NCBI GenBank assembly: GCA_963696405.1
Contig: CAVOJY010000006.1
Location: 620,001 to 684,000, forward strand
Source of the DNA: CAVOJY01 sp963696405
Lineage (GTDB): Bacteria > Chloroflexota > Limnocylindria > Limnocylindrales > CSP1-4
Length of the DNA: 64,000 nt
Direction: 5' to 3'
Shown: positions 53,554 through 61,427 of the stretch, one piece after another
Layout of the letters: each line of letters starts with the position of its first letter
Position numbering within the stretch: position 1 is the first letter of the stretch
Notes under the pieces: model-generated
The model's input: only the letters and a program-made list of their open reading frames with translations
The model's database searches: none
What the model was told of the DNA's origin: nothing
Translations under genes and position numbers: made by a program

Positions 53554-54444
53554 GTGATCGGCTTCCTCGCCTTCTCCGTCCGCCGCGGCTGGCAGGGCTT
53601 CTGGCGCAACGCCGTCATGAGCATCGCGGCGACGATCACGATGATGCTCATGCTCCTCCTGCTCGCGGGGCTGGTCATCGGGCTTTCCGGCCTTCAGGCG
53701 GGCCTGCGGTTCATCGAGCAGAAGGTGGAAGTGCAGGCCTTCATCGCCGACGGCACGCCGACAGACCGGGTCGACGCGCTCGCGGCACAGGTGAGCGCGA
53801 AGCCCGAGGTGGCGAGCGTCACCTACATCGACAAGGAGGCGGCCCTCGCCGAGTGGCGCGAGCAGCTGCGGGCGCAGGGCCGCACAGACTACACGACCGC
53901 GACCGGGATCAACCCGATCCCCGCGAGCCTTCGAATCAAGCTGAAGGATCCGCGCGTGTACGGCGACGTCGTGGAGACCCTGCAGTCGGCCACCGGCGTG
54001 GTGACCGACGTGCTCGAGACGCAGCGCGTCGTGGACGCCCTACTCGGCGTGACCGGATTCATGCGAACGGCCGGCATCGTCGTCATGCTCCTGGTGGGGG
54101 TCACGGTGCTGTTCATCGTGGTGAACACGATCCGAGTAGCGGTGATGGCCCGCGCGGAGGAGATCGAGATCATGCGTCTCGTGGGAGCCTCGGACGCCTT
54201 CATCCGCTGGCCGTTCATCGTCGAGGGGGTCCTGGTGGGCCTGCTGGGAGCGGCAGTGACGCTCTTCATCCTCGCCGTCGCGGCGGCCCCCCTGGGCCAG
54301 GTCGTGGCGACGCTGGTGGGCCGGGTTCCGATCGAGTTCGACAGCAATCTCGCCGTCGAGCTGGCGGGGGTGATCGTGGGGACCGGCGTGGCCCTCGGCG
54401 GCCTCGGCGCGTTTCTGTCGGTCCGGACCTACCTCATTCGCTGA
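53554..54444 (+). CDS. ftsX: Cell division protein FtsX
   Basis: This 296-residue permease-like partner of FtsE has a cytoplasmic N-terminus and TM1 (about 19-47). An extracellular domain (VEVQAFIADGTPTDRVDALA) follows, then three C-terminal helices including GIVVMLLVGVTVLFIVVNTI and the block RAEEIEIMRLVGASDAFIRWPF typical of FtsX. It transmits ATP hydrolysis to extracellular hydrolases. Confidence 0.95.
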   Translation: MIGFLAFSVRRGWQGFWRNAVMSIAATITMMLMLLLLAGLVIGLSGLQAGLRFIEQKVEVQAFIADGTPTDRVDALAAQVSAKPEVASVTYIDKEAALAEWREQLRAQGRTDYTTATGINPIPASLRIKLKDPRVYGDVVETLQSATGVVTDVLETQRVVDALLGVTGFMRTAGIVVMLLVGVTVLFIVVNTIRVAVMARAEEIEIMRLVGASDAFIRWPFIVEGVLVGLLGAAVTLFILAVAAAPLGQVVATLVGRVPIEFDSNLAVELAGVIVGTGVALGGLGAFLSVRTYLIR

Positions 54445-54474
54445 TGGGGCGGCGGCGAACCCGGGGGGCCGGTG

Positions 54475-54480
54475 TTATCG
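54475..54480 (+). promoter_or_regulatory. Possible -10 box for the S41 protease gene
   Basis: TTATCG lies 10 nt before the ATG at 54491, the same spacing as TATACT before secA, with no Shine-Dalgarno between. Confidence 0.3.
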
Positions 54481-54490
54481 TCGCGGCTGC

Positions 54491-55918
54491 ATGACCGACA
54501 TACCCGACAGGCTGGCAGAGCCGGCCGGCGAGCCGACACCGGGTGAGACGGTGACGGGCTCATCGACCGCGGGCACACCGGCACCGCTCCAGCCGATGAT
54601 GGACCATGTCCCCGATGCCCCGCCGCCCGGCGTTCCGACCCTTCGCCCGAGGGACCGTGGCGCCCTCACCTGGCTGGTCCTGGCTGCCGCGCTCGTACTG
54701 ACCGGCACGGTGCTGTTCGTCGGCGGCCTGACCCTCGGACGCCAGACCGCGTTGTCCCCCGGGACGCCTGCCGACCTGCAGACGCAGTTCCAGCCCTTCT
54801 GGGACGCATACCACGCCATCGAGCAGCGCTACGCGGGCGGGCCGGTCGACGACGGGAAGCTCGTCGAAGGGGCGATCGACGGCATGTTCAAGTCCCTCGG
54901 CGATCCGTACTCGGCCTACATGAGCGCCGACGACTACCGGAGGTCGCTCTCCGGTCTCTCCGGCCAGTTCGAGGGGATCGGTGCCACGCTGACCACGCTC
55001 GACACCACCGGCAGCGAGGGCTGCAGCCCCGCCGGACCGGACTGCCGCGTGACCGTGGTGCGGCCGCTCCCTGGCTCGCCGGCGGAGAAGGCCGGCGTCC
55101 GGCCGGGTGACGTCATCGTGGCCGTGGACGGAGCATCGGTGGAGGGGAAGACGGTCGACGAGGTCGTCAAGCTCGTCCGGGGGCCCCGCGGCACCCAGGT
55201 GATGCTCACCGTGCAGCGCGACGGTGGGCCGCCCTTCGACCTGACAATCACCCGCGACGTCATCACCAGCGTAGACGTCAGCACGCGGCTCCTGGCAAAC
55301 GGAGAGGTGGGCTACCTTCGTATCGGCAGCTTCAGCGCCAACGTCGCCCGCGACTTCGCCGAGCAGCTGCGCGACCTCGTGGGGGCGAAGAACGTCCGCA
55401 AGATCATCGTGGACGTTCGCGACGATCCGGGCGGGTTCGTCGACCAGGCCCGCACGATCGCGAGCCAGTTCGTCGCCTCCGGGCCGATCCTCTGGCAGGA
55501 AACCGCGGGCGCCTTGCAGACGCCGCTGGAGGCCGAGCCCGGAGGAGCGGCCACCGACCCATCGATCGAAGTCGTGGTCCTGGTGAACAAGGGCACGGCC
55601 AGCGCGAGCGAGATCGTGGCCGGAGCCCTCCAGGACACCGGCCGGGCCAGGCTGGTCGGCGAGCGGACGTACGGCAAGGGGACGATCCAGGAATGGCAGG
55701 TGCTCGGTGGCGAGGCCGGGGGCTTCCGGCTCACCGTCGCGAAGTGGCTGACACCGGCGAAGCGCTGGATCAACGGAGAGGGGCTGGCGCCCGACGTAAC
55801 CGTGTCCGCGGCAGACCTCGCGGGTGCCGCGCCGGGCGCGGACCCGGCGCTCGACAAGGCGGTCGAGCTGCTCACAGGTGCGTCCGCGGTGGGTCGCCTC
55901 CTGCCCCTGGCAGCCTGA
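54491..55918 (+). CDS. ctpA: S41 carboxyl-terminal processing protease (CtpA-like)
   Basis: This 475-residue exported protease has a roughly 60-residue cytoplasmic Pro/Thr-rich N-terminus, one membrane anchor (about 57-80), then a PDZ domain (FEGIGATLTTLDTTG and RPGDVIVAVDGASVEGKTVD). The S41 catalytic domain has Ser in NKGTASASEIVAGALQD and Lys in YGKGTIQEWQVLGG. It is likely to degrade or process envelope proteins. In many bacteria a CtpA-type gene follows ftsEX, as here, often with a peptidase M23 that is absent in this locus. Confidence 0.92.
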   Translation: MTDIPDRLAEPAGEPTPGETVTGSSTAGTPAPLQPMMDHVPDAPPPGVPTLRPRDRGALTWLVLAAALVLTGTVLFVGGLTLGRQTALSPGTPADLQTQFQPFWDAYHAIEQRYAGGPVDDGKLVEGAIDGMFKSLGDPYSAYMSADDYRRSLSGLSGQFEGIGATLTTLDTTGSEGCSPAGPDCRVTVVRPLPGSPAEKAGVRPGDVIVAVDGASVEGKTVDEVVKLVRGPRGTQVMLTVQRDGGPPFDLTITRDVITSVDVSTRLLANGEVGYLRIGSFSANVARDFAEQLRDLVGAKNVRKIIVDVRDDPGGFVDQARTIASQFVASGPILWQETAGALQTPLEAEPGGAATDPSIEVVVLVNKGTASASEIVAGALQDTGRARLVGERTYGKGTIQEWQVLGGEAGGFRLTVAKWLTPAKRWINGEGLAPDVTVSAADLAGAAPGADPALDKAVELLTGASAVGRLLPLAA

Positions 55919-55975
55919 GGCCGTTTCGCGGGCCCGCGGCCGGCCGGACCCCGGTCCCCGGCCACCGCGGACTCC

Positions 55976-56004
55976 TTGCGCATCGTGGCGCTTTCCGCTA
56001 TGGT
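55976..56004 (+). promoter_or_regulatory. Promoter for the tiny ORF upstream of smpB
   Basis: TTGCGC (55976-55981) and TATGGT (55999-56004) are separated by exactly 17 nt. A start site near 56011 would place the Shine-Dalgarno in the first bases of the RNA. Confidence 0.5.
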
Positions 56005-56015
56005 CCGCACCAACG

Positions 56016-56083
56016 AAAGGAGGTGATGTGCAGTGATAGATAGTTGTCCTCGCTGCACCACCCCGCCGGAGGTCTCCGCGTAG
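56016..56083 (+). CDS. 16-codon ORF with a full-length Shine-Dalgarno
   Basis: AAAGGAGGTGAT (56016-56027) is complementary to the last 12 bases of bacterial 16S rRNA. A GTG at 56033 then opens a 16-codon frame reading MIDSCPRCTTPPEVSA, ended by TAG at 56081-56083 (CDS proper 56033-56083). An overlapping ATG at 56026 gives only MCSDR. A promoter precedes it and a strong hairpin follows at 56106, so it looks like a self-contained short transcript. It could be a small CxxC protein, a leader peptide for smpB or a ribosome-binding RNA. No family is recognised. Confidence 0.4.
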
Positions 56084-56105
56084 CCTCTGCCGGGTGGTAA
56101 GCACT

Positions 56106-56134
56106 CGAACGCCGGCCGAAGCGGCCGGCGTTCG
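56106..56134 (+). terminator. Hairpin between the tiny ORF and smpB
   Basis: A 13-bp perfect stem, CGAACGCCGGCCG / CGGCCGGCGTTCG, has a 3-nt loop. It lies 22 nt after the 16-codon ORF. There is no T-tract; it may terminate or attenuate before smpB. Apart from this, the promoter and the ORF, the 331-bp gap holds only a G+C-rich stem (about 55938-55963) just after the protease gene. Confidence 0.6.
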
Positions 56135-56249
56135 TGCGTCCTGGCGTTCGTGCGTCTCGCGGCGGTGCGGGAGTACGCTTGCCGGGCGCCCCGCCACCCT
56201 CCACCGTCTCGGCCCGACAGTCGGTCACCCACCAGCACCGAGTATCACC

Positions 56250-56711
56250 ATGCGCGAGCAGACCATCACCGTCAACCGAAAGGCGCGCCACGACTACTCG
56301 ATCGAGGACACGATCGAGGCAGGTATCGTGCTGACCGGGACCGAGATCAAGAGCGTGCGCGCCTCCCACGTGAACCTGAAGGAGTCCTACGCCCGCATCG
56401 AGAAGAGCGAGGCCTGGCTCATCGGCGCCCACATCGCCCCGTACGCCGGCGGCAACCGCGAGAACCACGAGCCGCGCCGCACCCGCAAGCTCCTCCTCCA
56501 CCGCGGCGAGATCGACGATCTCCTCGGCCGCACGACCCGCAAGGGGCTGACGCTGGTGCCGCTCCGCCTCTACATTACGGGGCGTGGCCACGCAAAGGTG
56601 GAGCTCGGGCTCGCCCGCGGAAAGCAGCATCATGACCGGCGACGCGAGATCGCCGCGCGGGACGCGAAGCGGGACCTCGAGCGCGAGCTGTCGGAGGCAA
56701 TGAGGAGGTGA
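56250..56711 (+). CDS. smpB: SsrA-binding protein SmpB
   Basis: This 153-residue SmpB delivers tmRNA to stalled ribosomes. Family blocks are MREQTITVNRKARHDYSIED, EAGIVLTGTEIKSVRASHVNL, HIAPYAGGNRENHEPRRTRKLLLH, and LYITGRGHAKVELGLARGK, then a basic tail with HHDRRREIAARDAKRDLERE. The frame is open upstream to 56094, but family alignment fixes the start at ATG 56250. ssrA follows directly. Confidence 0.97.
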   Translation: MREQTITVNRKARHDYSIEDTIEAGIVLTGTEIKSVRASHVNLKESYARIEKSEAWLIGAHIAPYAGGNRENHEPRRTRKLLLHRGEIDDLLGRTTRKGLTLVPLRLYITGRGHAKVELGLARGKQHHDRRREIAARDAKRDLERELSEAMRR

Positions 56712-56713
56712 GG

Positions 56714-56719
56714 TAGAAT
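56714..56719 (+). promoter_or_regulatory. Probable -10 box for ssrA
   Basis: TAGAAT within GGTAGAATC starts 3 nt after the smpB stop and 28 nt before the mature tmRNA 5' end. The -10 motif is identical to those of hpf and parA. Confidence 0.5.
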
Positions 56720-56746
56720 CATCACGGCGGGCGCGTGCCCGCCGAC

Positions 56747-57116
56747 GGGGATGCGTGGTCTCGACAGGGCCGGATCCCCGGAGAACGCGAGCCGAGGTGC
56801 CGTCAGGCCTCGTTAAACAGGCGGCAAACGAAGTAACTGGCAACCGCCAGCCTGCTCTCGCCCTCGCCGCTTAGGCGGTAAGGTGAGCGTGGAAGCGGCC
56901 TCCGCCTCGCGGGCCGTGGAAGCGTCATTCAGCGGGGCTGCGGCTCCGGGTAGCGTCGCGTAGCCGGAGAACAAGCCCGCAAGGGGACGTGACTGGACCG
57001 TCCGGGATGCTGCCGATGGCAGCCCGGCCGGTCGACGACAAACCATCGGACACGCTCGTAGTGGTCTCCGGCTGATGGTTCTGGACGGGGAGTTCGACTC
57101 TCCCCCATCTCCACCA
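56747..57116 (+). ncRNA. ssrA: tmRNA (10Sa RNA)
   Basis: The 5' end GGGGATGCGTGGTCTCGACA and the 3' end with T-arm GAGTTCGACTC and an encoded CCA pair through a 7-bp acceptor stem (GGGGATG / CATCTCC). The tag frame starts at GCA 56824 and ends at TAG 56872-56874, encoding ANEVTGNRQPALALAA, with the ALAA C-terminus recognised by ClpXP-type proteases. It lies immediately downstream of smpB. An 8-bp hairpin (CGGCGGGC / GCCCGCCG, 56725-56744) precedes the mature 5' end by 2 nt and is probably removed by RNase P. Confidence 0.97.
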
Positions 57117-57126
57117 GGACCCAATG

Positions 57127-57152
57127 CAACGGCTCCCACCTGGGGGCCGTTG
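57127..57152 (+). terminator. Terminator hairpin after ssrA
   Basis: An 11-bp stem, CAACGGCTCCC / GGGGGCCGTTG (one G-T pair), has a 4-nt loop and begins 11 nt after the tmRNA CCA. Confidence 0.65.
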
Positions 57153-57181
57153 TCGATTCTCGTGCACGGTCCCGGCACGCA

Positions 57182-57209
57182 ACAAACCCCGCCCGAAGGC
57201 GGGGTTTGT
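57182..57209. terminator. Bidirectional terminator between ssrA and csp
   Basis: A 12-bp perfect stem, ACAAACCCCGCC / GGCGGGGTTTGT, has a CGAA loop (TTCG read on the other strand), ending in TTTGT. It serves the convergent ssrA and cold-shock gene. Confidence 0.8.
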
Positions 57210-57264
57210 CCTGGTTAGCTCCAGAAGATGGGCGCCCGACCCGGAGGCCAAGGCGCCGCCAACG

Positions 57265-57468
57265 TCAGGCGCTGTGCACGTGGTTGGCGCGCGGGCCCTT
57301 GGGGCTTGCCTCGATCTCGAACTCGACCCGCTCGCCACCGACGAGGCGGTCGAAGTCGATCGAGGAGTCGAGGCCGCCGCGATGGAAGAAGTATTCCTTC
57401 CCATCCTCGGCAGCGATGAAGCCGAAGCCGCGATCGGCGATGACCTTCTTGATGGTTCCGGTGGTCAC
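57265..57468 (-). CDS. cspA: Cold-shock domain protein
   Basis: This 67-residue CSD protein binds single-stranded RNA or DNA and acts as an RNA chaperone. It shows MTTGTIKKVIADRGFGFIAA (RNP1-like GFGFI), then EYFFHRGGL (RNP2-like) and FEIEASPKGPRANHV. GTG at 57468 gives the normal length, with GGAGG upstream; an open extension to 57636 is rich in Arg and Cys and is not CSD sequence. It is convergent with ssrA. The upstream leader of about 130 nt could hold temperature-responsive structure. Confidence 0.94.
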   Translation of the reverse strand: MTTGTIKKVIADRGFGFIAAEDGKEYFFHRGGLDSSIDFDRLVGGERVEFEIEASPKGPRANHVHSA

Positions 57469-57650
57469 GAGGACCTCCACGTCTTCCCGAACGAGAACTG
57501 CAGGCGCACGGTCCGTTCGAGAAGGGAGTTGACCACGCGGAGCATCGCAGCGAATCGCCGCGAGCCGCAAACATAGCACATTTGTTCGAGTTCTCCTACG
57601 GCGAACCCGGTCGGGTTTGGCGGCGGGGTCCGCCAAGTTGCCTGAAGCGC

Positions 57651-57656
57651 TACTCT
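57651..57656 (+). promoter_or_regulatory. -10 box, leaderless M20 gene
   Basis: TACTCT ends 6 nt before ATG 57663, identical in sequence and spacing to the ftsE element. No Shine-Dalgarno is present. Confidence 0.45.
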
Positions 57657-57662
57657 CCGGTC

Positions 57663-58883
57663 ATGCGCGATGTCCTGCGATCGATCGATGGCGAGGGGGT
57701 TGTCCGGCTCCTCCGCGAGCTCATCGCGGCACCGTCCGAGAACCCGCCGGGCGGGGAAGCCGCGGTCGCCGCTGTGCTCCACCATCGGCTGGAACGGGCC
57801 GGGCTGGCGGTCACGGTTGATGAGGTCGCGCCGGGCCGGCCGAACCTGTCGGTGGTGCTGGGCGACGTGCCGGGGCCGGTGCTCCTGCTGAACGCGCATA
57901 CCGACACGATGCCGGCCGGGGATGGGTGGACGCGCGACCCCTTCGGCGGGACCGTGGAGGCAGGACGCATGTACGGCCGGGGTGCGTGTGATGCAAAGGG
58001 CGGTCTCGCGGCCATGGTCGGGGCGATGCTCGCGGTCAAGAATGCTGGGATACAGCTGTTCGGGCGTGTCGTGCTCGACGCGGTGATCGACGAGGAGGCG
58101 GGCGCAGAGGGCACGCGTCGGACGATCGAGCGTGGTCGGCAGGCCGACTGGGCGATCGTCGCCGAGCCAACCGACCTGCGCGTCGTGCGGCTCGGAACCG
58201 GGCAGGTGGATCTCGAGGTGGAAGTGCGCGGGCGGGCAGCGCACGGCTCGACGCCGGAGATCGGGCGAAACGCCATCTCCGACGCGGCCGCCCTGGTTGC
58301 CGCCATCGAAGCGGACAACGCGCGATTGGCAGCCCTGGCACACCCGCACATCGGGCCGGCGAGCTGGAGCGTCGGGACGATCGAAGGCGGGATCCATACG
58401 TCGATCGTCCCGGCCAGCTGCCGGATGACCGTCGATCGGCGGCTCCTGCCTGGTCAGCGGACGGAGGAGGCCACCCGGGACCTCGACCGCATCATCGCGG
58501 AGGTGCGCGCGCGGCGCCCCGGCCTGGACGCGCGGTGCCGATCCTTCCTGGAGATCCCGGCATTCGAAACCCCCGCGGACGCGCCCGCGGCCCGCGCCCT
58601 GCTGCAGGCGGTCCATGACGTCGGCCGGGATCGAGAACCGGAAGACTCGGCGACCGGCCGCGGCTCGGAGGCCCGGGCGACCCCACGGGGACCCGGTGGT
58701 TTCGCCGGGATGCGCGCCACGTCCGACGCGGCCTGGCTCGTGGTGGCGGGAATCCCGACCGTGGTATTCGGTCCGGGGAGTATCACCGAGTCCGCCCACC
58801 GACCGGACGAGTTCGTGCCGCTCGCCGAGGTCTTCGCCGCGACCCGGGCGGTCGCCCTGACGATCGTGCGCCTCCTCGGCTGA
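57663..58883 (+). CDS. M20-family amidohydrolase (ArgE/DapE-like)
   Basis: This 406-residue zinc hydrolase shows the metal motifs VLLLNAHTDTMPAG, then GRGACDAKGGLAAMVGAMLA and VIDEEAGAEGTRRTIE, a dimerisation domain (GTGQVDLEVEVRGRAAHGSTP), and a final metal His in GSITESAHRPDEFVPL. Family members deacetylate N-acetylornithine, desuccinylate DAP precursors or cleave dipeptides; which applies is unclear without neighbouring biosynthesis genes. The start ATG 57663 excludes a non-homologous upstream extension. A short Gly/Arg-rich insertion is near residues 320-345. Confidence 0.9.
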   Translation: MRDVLRSIDGEGVVRLLRELIAAPSENPPGGEAAVAAVLHHRLERAGLAVTVDEVAPGRPNLSVVLGDVPGPVLLLNAHTDTMPAGDGWTRDPFGGTVEAGRMYGRGACDAKGGLAAMVGAMLAVKNAGIQLFGRVVLDAVIDEEAGAEGTRRTIERGRQADWAIVAEPTDLRVVRLGTGQVDLEVEVRGRAAHGSTPEIGRNAISDAAALVAAIEADNARLAALAHPHIGPASWSVGTIEGGIHTSIVPASCRMTVDRRLLPGQRTEEATRDLDRIIAEVRARRPGLDARCRSFLEIPAFETPADAPAARALLQAVHDVGRDREPEDSATGRGSEARATPRGPGGFAGMRATSDAAWLVVAGIPTVVFGPGSITESAHRPDEFVPLAEVFAATRAVALTIVRLLG

Positions 58884-59075
58884 CAGGGCCAGCCGGTCGG
58901 CCATCGAGGACACTGCCTCCCGGCGGTCGGCGGCCGGGTCGTACCGTCTGGCGCATCTCCGACGTCCTCCCGGCATCGGAGGCCTGGGGGCCTGGGGGTT
59001 GCCGATCGCATACCAGACTCGGAGCGCCCGAGCCGCGGATGTCGCCCGGCCGGGCAGGCGACGTCCAGGAAGTGG

Positions 59076-60294
59076 TCACCGGTTGCGGGAGGCGCCGTAC
59101 TCGCGGGCGGTCTGGAACATGGCGAGGACATTCGCCGCGGGCATGCCGGCCTGCACGTTGTGAATGGGGCTGAAGATGAAGCCGCCCCCGGGGGCCAGGT
59201 CGTCGATGCGGCGCTTCACCTCATCGGCCACCTGCTGCGGCGTCCCGAGGGGAAGGACCGACTGGCTGTCGCATCCGCCACCCCAGAATGTGATCTCCTT
59301 CCCGTACGCTCGCTTGAGCGATCTCGTGTCCATCCCCGCCGCGGAGACCTGGACGGGGTTCAGGGCATCCACGCCCATCTCGATGAAGTCCGGGATCAAG
59401 GGAGCGACGGCCCCGTCGCTGTGGAGCAGCAGGCGCGCCTGACAGTGCTCCCGGGCGTGGCGGAAGAGCCGGGCCTGATGCGGCTTCACCATCTGTCGAT
59501 AGAGGTCGGGAGGAAGCAGGGGGCGGTCCTGCATGCCCAGGTCGTCCTCGAACTGGACTACGTCGACCCATGGCCCCACGAACCGGGCGAAATGCTCGAA
59601 GCGGCGAAGGTTCGACTCGGTGATGCGCACCATGCAGCGCGTCCGCGAACGAGCGGTTGTCCAGCAGATCCATCAGGAACGTCTCCCAGCCGCGCAGCGA
59701 CTGTGCGGCCTGGAAGATGTGACCGCCGAAGTAGCCGATGACGAGGTAGTCGGTCTCCTCGCGGAGGCTTCGGGCAATGCGACCCAGGCCCTCGTACCCA
59801 AGGTCGAGATAGGAAGGCTGATCGTAGCCATCGATCTGTTCAAGGCACTTGTCGATGTCGCGAGGGCTTGTGGCATCGGCTAGAGGTGAGTGCACCGCGT
59901 CAAAGTAGAAACCGTCGGCAGGCATCCTCAGCACGACGTTGCCGCCGGCGTCGAACACCACGTCGGATCCGTCAGCGTGTCGCGCCGGCCTGAACCGATA
60001 TGGCACGTCCGCTGGCAGCCCGTTCCGGAGACGGCTCCGACGCCACTCGACGGGCAGGTCAACAACGAGCGTCGTGTCCACACCCAGGATCTCGCGGACG
60101 TCATCTTCGACAAGTGCAATGCACGACGTCACATCCTGGATTCGAGTGACCGTCCGGGTCAGGCCGAGGGCCGCGCGGAGCTCCTGGTACGACAGGGCGG
60201 AGATGGTGCTGTCCACGGTGCCGCCGAAGTCGATGGGAACCCGGTCTGGCTCCTCGTGACGAAGGGCCGCCAGGGCCCGTTGCCGGTGATTCAC
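59076..60294 (-). CDS. Uroporphyrinogen decarboxylase (URO-D/MtaA)-family protein, frame interrupted
   Basis: Two adjacent frames together make one URO-D-fold protein. The N-terminal part from GTG 60294 reads NHRQRALAALRHEEPDRVPI, then YQELRAALGLTRTVTRIQDV, and runs to DNRSFADAL. The C-terminal part continues MVRITESNLRRFEHFARFVG, then DLYRQMVKPHQARLFRHARE and ALNPVQVSAAGMDTRSLKR. The switch is near 59634-59637; one base removed restores about 405 residues. Such proteins outside haem operons are often methylcobamide-type methyltransferases or of unknown function. The GTG 60294 has GGGAGG upstream. It is divergent from the BadF gene. Confidence 0.75.
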
Positions 60295-60431
60295 ATTCGG
60301 GGCCTCCCAGACCGAACGGAGCCGTGCCAAGCTCGATCACGGCCCGCCGATGGTAGCAGCCGTCACGGAGCCCGCGGCGGGCGGACCGAGTTGACAGGCG
60401 ACTGATATCCTTGCCTGCCGGAGGGCCGAGG

Positions 60432-61427
60432 GTGAGTGGCGAGCGACGAACGTTCCTTGGGCTCGATGGCGGCCAGACGGGGACCCGGGCCGTCGTCGTG
60501 GACGGCGACGGCCGTGTCCTGGCACGAGGCGAGGCGGGGGGCCTGGTCCATGCCCTGCAGCCGGGCGGGGACGCCATGCTGCGCGACGCGCTCGGCGCGG
60601 TCCGGGACCAATGCCGCGTGGCCGGCCGCGACCCCGACGTCGCCTTCCTCGGCCTGACCGCGGTGGTACCGGGGACAGCCAGCGAGCCGGTCGGACTCCA
60701 GATCGCGGCCGAGATCTGGCCGGCCTCGCGGCGCGTCGTCGAGGGAGACGGGATCATCGCGTGGGCTGGCGCGACCGGCGGCGCCCCAGGGGTCGCAGCG
60801 ATGGCCGGCACGGGGTCGGTCGTGGTGGCCGTGAACGAACGCGGCGAGCGGGTCGAGACCGGCGGCTGGGCCTACCTCTTCGGCGACTCCGGGAGCGGAT
60901 GGCAGATCGGCTCCGACGCGGTCCGCGAAATGCTTCGCCGGTGGGACAGGGATCGTTCGGTCTCGGAGGTCGGTCAGGCGGTCCTCGACGCGTTCGCTGC
61001 CGCAGCCCCGCCCGAAGTGCCCGACCGCGTCTACTCGGGCGAGATCGACTACCGGGAGGTGGCCCGGCTCGCCGAGCGGGTCATCGGCCTGGCCCGGGCC
61101 GGCGACGACGATGCGACCCGCCTGGTCGCAGGTGCGGCGGCCGACTTCAGCCAGGACGTCGCCTTCGCGGTCAATCGCCTCCACTGGGAAACCGAGCCGG
61201 TCCTTGTCGGGATGCTCGGAGGCATCTTCCGGGCCGGCCCCGTCTACCGCGAGCCGTTCCTCCGCGGCCTCGAGGTGCTGACCCCACGCCGCGTCCGTCT
61301 CTCCGACCCGGTCCTCACGGGGCTCGGGGGCGCGGCCCTCCTGGCCCTCCGCGCAGGCGGGATCGCGCCGACGCCCGCACTCGTCGCGACCCTCGCGGCC
61401 CAGGGAATGGGAAGCGACGATGCCTGA
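60432..61427 (+). CDS. BadF/BadG-type sugar kinase (GlcNAc kinase-like)
   Basis: This 331-residue ASKHA-fold ATPase of the BadF/BadG/BcrA/BcrD family shows phosphate 1 FLGLDGGQTGTRAVVVDGDG, then VVEGDGIIAWAGATGG, phosphate 2 AMAGTGSVVVAVNERG, and GGWAYLFGDSGSGWQIGSDA. The C-terminal adenosine region is VLVGMLGGIFRAG. The GWAYLFGDSGSG block is typical of N-acetylhexosamine kinases. The stop overlaps the SIS-domain gene by 8 nt, suggesting joint action on an amino sugar. Confidence 0.83.
   Translation: MSGERRTFLGLDGGQTGTRAVVVDGDGRVLARGEAGGLVHALQPGGDAMLRDALGAVRDQCRVAGRDPDVAFLGLTAVVPGTASEPVGLQIAAEIWPASRRVVEGDGIIAWAGATGGAPGVAAMAGTGSVVVAVNERGERVETGGWAYLFGDSGSGWQIGSDAVREMLRRWDRDRSVSEVGQAVLDAFAAAAPPEVPDRVYSGEIDYREVARLAERVIGLARAGDDDATRLVAGAAADFSQDVAFAVNRLHWETEPVLVGMLGGIFRAGPVYREPFLRGLEVLTPRRVRLSDPVLTGLGGAALLALRAGGIAPTPALVATLAAQGMGSDDA

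Noticed and set aside
56925..57404. Open frames on the minus strand across the tmRNA
   Set aside because: They overlap a structured RNA with a clear acceptor stem and tag frame.
57469..57636. Longer cold-shock protein with a 56-residue N-terminal extension
   Set aside because: The extension is Arg/Cys-rich non-CSD sequence; GTG 57468 has a Shine-Dalgarno and gives the family length.
60391..60411. TTGACA followed by TATCCT upstream of the BadF gene as a sigma-70 promoter
   Set aside because: The spacer is only 9 nt, far from 17, so the -35 is probably coincidental; the TATCCT alone might act as a -10.
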